Shown here: one piece after another, positions 61,598 to 64,000 of the stretch
How positions within the stretch are numbered: the first letter of the stretch is position 1
How the letters are laid out: the number at the start of each line of letters is the position of its first letter
DNA from: Ferdinandcohnia sp036962705
GTDB lineage: Bacteria; Bacillota; Bacilli; Bacillales; Bacillaceae_L
DNA length: 64,000 nucleotides
Reading direction: 5' to 3'
Assembly (NCBI RefSeq): GCF_036962705.1
Contig: NZ_JBALOQ010000013.1
Location: forward strand, 62,001 to 126,000
The notes under the pieces: generated by a model
Told to the model about the DNA's origin: nothing
The model's input: the letters and a program-made list of their open reading frames with translations, nothing else
Databases searched by the model: none
Position numbers and translations under genes: made by a program

Positions 61598-63367
61598 CTA
61601 TTTTCGAACATTTAACGACAAATACAAGTCGTTCAATTGTGCTCTGCTAACTTCACCTGGTGCATCAGTTAACAGATCACTTGCACTTGCTGTTTTAGGG
61701 AAAGCAATGGTGTCACGAAGATTAGTTCTACCCGCTAAAAGCATAACAAGTCTGTCTAGACCTAATGCAATACCACCATGTGGTGGTGTACCATATTCGA
61801 ATGCTTCCAATAAGAAACCAAACTGCTCTTTTGCTTCCTCTTCTGTAAATCCTAACACCTTGAACATTTTTTCCTGGATGTCACGTTCAAAAATACGAAG
61901 TGAACCTCCGCCTAACTCATAGCCATTCAATACAAGGTCATATGCTTGGGCCTTTACTTCCCATGGTTTGCTTTCTAGATGCTCGAGATCGTCTCTAGCT
62001 GGCATTGTAAATGGGTGGTGAGCTGCATAATAACGACCATCTTCTTCGTCGAACTCAAAAAGTGGCCAGTCCGTTACCCAAAGGAAATTAAACTTAGATG
62101 CATCAATTAAATCAAGCTCTTTTCCAAGTTTTAGTCTTAGTGCACCTAAAGCATCTGCTACGACATTTGGTTTATCCGCTACGAATAAGAGTAGGTCTCC
62201 CGCTGAAGCTTCTAAAATTGTTCTTAGGGCCTTCTGCTCATCTGCATCAAAAAACTTAGCGATTGGGCCTTTTAATTCATCTACTTCAACCTTTAGCCAT
62301 GCAAGTCCTTTAGCACCATAACGGCTCACATATTCTGTAAGACCATCGATATCTTTACGAGTATATTTATCAGCAGCACCCTTTGCATTAATTGCTTTTA
62401 CTTGTCCACCAGTCGCCACTGCATTGCTGAATACTTTAAATCCACTATCCTTAACAACTTCGGAAAGGTTAATTAATTCCATTTCGAAACGAGTATCAGG
62501 CTTGTCAGAGCCATAACGGTTCATTGCATCTTCATAGGTTAATCGTGGTAATGGAAGCTCAATGTCCATTCCTTTTACATCCTTCATTAGCTTTTCCATC
62601 ATTTGCTCTGCCATTGCCATGATGTCTTCCTGGCTCATGAAAGAAGTTTCGATATCGATTTGTGTAAATTCTGGCTGTCTGTCAGCACGCAGGTCCTCGT
62701 CTCTGAAACAGCGAGCAATTTGATAATAACGATCAAATCCACCTACCATCAATAACTGTTTGAAAATCTGCGGTGATTGTGGAAGTGCATAAAACTCACC
62801 TGGATGTACACGGCTTGGTACAAGGTAGTCACGAGCGCCCTCAGGAGTGCTTTTAGTTAAAATTGGTGTTTCGATATCTAGGAATCCTTCACCGTCAAGA
62901 TATTCTCGAATTGATTTTGTTACATTATGACGCATTTTAAAGGTTTCAAACATAGCTGTTCTACGAAGATCTAAATAACGATATTTTAAACGTAAATCTT
63001 CAGAAACCTCTGAGCGATCTTCAATCATAAATGGAGGTGTTTTTGCTTCATTAATGATTTTGACCTCAGTCGCTTTAATTTCGATTTTACCGGTCGTAAT
63101 ATTATTGTTTATTGTTGCTTCATCACGAGCCACAACAGTTCCTTCAATATCCAATACATATTCATTTCTGACAGTCTCAGCAATTTCTAGTGCCTCTTTA
63201 GATTCTTCAGGATTAATTACAATTTGGACGATTCCAGTTCTGTCTCTTAGGTCAATAAAAATGAGTCCACCTAAGTCTCTTCTTCTTTGAACCCAGCCTT
63301 TTAAGGTTACTTTTTCGCCAATTGCTTGCTCGGTGACTTCACCACAATAATATGTTCTTCCAAACAT
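61598..63367 (-). CDS. aspS: Aspartate-tRNA ligase
   Basis: Class IIb synthetase, about 589 aa: N-terminal OB anticodon-binding domain (VTLKGWVQRRRDLGGLIFID), catalytic motif 2 FRDEDLRADRQPEFTQID, the bacterial GAD insertion, and motif 3 GIALGLDRLVMLL. ATG 63367 (MFGRTYYCGEV) follows AGGAG; the upstream GTG 63376 overlaps that site. Downstream of hisS. Confidence 0.97.
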   Translation of the reverse strand: MFGRTYYCGEVTEQAIGEKVTLKGWVQRRRDLGGLIFIDLRDRTGIVQIVINPEESKEALEIAETVRNEYVLDIEGTVVARDEATINNNITTGKIEIKATEVKIINEAKTPPFMIEDRSEVSEDLRLKYRYLDLRRTAMFETFKMRHNVTKSIREYLDGEGFLDIETPILTKSTPEGARDYLVPSRVHPGEFYALPQSPQIFKQLLMVGGFDRYYQIARCFRDEDLRADRQPEFTQIDIETSFMSQEDIMAMAEQMMEKLMKDVKGMDIELPLPRLTYEDAMNRYGSDKPDTRFEMELINLSEVVKDSGFKVFSNAVATGGQVKAINAKGAADKYTRKDIDGLTEYVSRYGAKGLAWLKVEVDELKGPIAKFFDADEQKALRTILEASAGDLLLFVADKPNVVADALGALRLKLGKELDLIDASKFNFLWVTDWPLFEFDEEDGRYYAAHHPFTMPARDDLEHLESKPWEVKAQAYDLVLNGYELGGGSLRIFERDIQEKMFKVLGFTEEEAKEQFGFLLEAFEYGTPPHGGIALGLDRLVMLLAGRTNLRDTIAFPKTASASDLLTDAPGEVSRAQLNDLYLSLNVRK

Positions 63368-63378
63368 GTTTCCCACTC

Positions 63379-64000
63379 CTAGTGACTTTTTTCAAGTATA
63401 TATGTTATAAATTGTTCAATTTGGACTTCTTCTTGATTTCCAGTTTCCATACTTTTCACGTTAATCACATTTCTTTCTAATTCTTCATCGCCTAAAATTG
63501 CAACATATTTAGCCTGTAATCTGTCGGCTGCTTTGAATTGGCCTTTTACTTTTTTATTTAAATAGTCTTTCTCAGCAACTAAGCCAGCTTTTCTAAGTTC
63601 ATTTACTAACATTACAGATTTTGCGGACGCAGCATCGCCGATTGCAGCAACATAGCAGTCTACTCGATCTTCAACTGGTAGTTCTATCGCTTCTGCATTC
63701 AGGGCTGCTAAAAGTCTTTCAATACTTAAAGCAAATCCGATACCTGGTGTTTCAGGCCCGCCAAGGCCTTCTACTAAACCATTGTAGCGTCCTCCACCGC
63801 AGAGGGTCGTAATTGCTCCAAAGCCTTCTGCATCACTCATAATTTCGAACGCTGTGTGGTTATAGTAATCCAAGCCCCTAACTAGACCTGAATCCACCTC
63901 GAAATCAATCCCTAAATCTGTTAAGTATGACTTTACTTTAGTGAAATACACACTTGATTCCTCGTTCAAGTATTCGAGAATTGATGGTGCAGAATGCATT
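63379..64000 (-). CDS. hisS: Histidine-tRNA ligase (partial, N-terminus beyond window)
   Basis: The last 206 or so residues of HisRS: SGLVRGLDYYNHTAFEIMSD (histidine-A motif region), TTLCGGGRYNGLVEGLGGPE, GIGFALSIERLLAAL (motif 3), and the C-terminal anticodon-binding domain. The other half of the gene, and any T-box, lies outside. Its stop is 11 bp before the aspS start, so the two form an operon. Confidence 0.97.
   Translation of the reverse strand, partial: MHSAPSILEYLNEESSVYFTKVKSYLTDLGIDFEVDSGLVRGLDYYNHTAFEIMSDAEGFGAITTLCGGGRYNGLVEGLGGPETPGIGFALSIERLLAALNAEAIELPVEDRVDCYVAAIGDAASAKSVMLVNELRKAGLVAEKDYLNKKVKGQFKAADRLQAKYVAILGDEELERNVINVKSMETGNQEEVQIEQFITYILEKSH

Overview
The window is a contiguous stretch of a low-GC, spore-forming Bacillaceae chromosome. 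Evidence is the near-complete match of gene order to two Bacillus subtilis blocks (rpsT-gpr-spoIIP-yqxA-lepA-hemW-hrcA with holA/comE/yqe, and hisS-aspS-6S-tcdA-rarA-cymR-iscS-mnmA-yrrB-recD2 through alaS to yrrT-mtnN-mccAB-yrhC-yrzI), plus sporulation and germination genes (gpr, spoIIP, sigK, a gerA-type operon, sda, an RsfA-like regulator). A Bacillus or Neobacillus-like genus is plausible; the species cannot be named. There are no tRNA or rRNA genes, no transposases, no CRISPR array and no prophage.

Layout. 1-7.1 kb (minus): hrcA (cut by the window edge, with a CIRCE operator), hemW, lepA, yqxA, spoIIP, gpr. 7.1-19.2 kb: rpsT (+), holA (-), yqzM (+), comEC-comEB-comEA (-) with comER divergent, then the minus-strand run yqeG-yqeH-aroE-yqeI-nadD-yqeK-rsfS-yqeM (ribosome assembly and NAD synthesis). 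19.2-28.3 kb: a cluster of DnaA boxes and sda, psd/pssA (phosphatidylethanolamine synthesis), pepF, a gerA-type operon (A, B, C and a tiny putative D subunit), and an uninterrupted sigK. 28.3-33.1 kb (minus): the methionine-to-cysteine operon yrrT-mtnN-mccA-mccB-yrhC followed by a run of very small ORFs including yrzI and a peptide resembling the Rae1-cleaved S1025 ORF. 33.2-46.9 kb (minus): yrrS, pbpI, greA, udk, the wobble-uridine hydroxylation/methylation genes (yrrO, yrrN, trmR), mltG, yrzB, ruvX, ireB-like yrzL, alaS with an Ala T-box, and yrrI. 47.0-48.4 kb: a frameshifted NERD-domain pseudogene followed by about six copies of a 52-bp tandem repeat. 48.4-64.0 kb: yrzQ, a zinc-ribbon protein, yrrD, recD2, yrrB, mnmA, its cysteine desulfurase, cymR, a YczE/YitT-like membrane protein, rarA (+), an ABC exporter, an RsfA-like gene (+), tcdA, 6S RNA, aspS and the end of hisS.

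The genes work together in translation (aminoacyl-tRNA synthetases, tRNA wobble modification, ribosome maturation, LepA), competence (ComE), sulfur-amino-acid recycling under CymR, and sporulation/germination.

The most interesting non-genic content is a family of five interspersed elements (about 75-190 nt) that fold into successive hairpins. The terminal stems differ in sequence between copies but stay base-paired, and both assembly gaps (N runs) fall inside copies. Other points worth attention are the yrzI micro-ORF operon, a hairpin between the Shine-Dalgarno and start codon of sda, and the 52-bp tandem array beside the decayed NERD gene.
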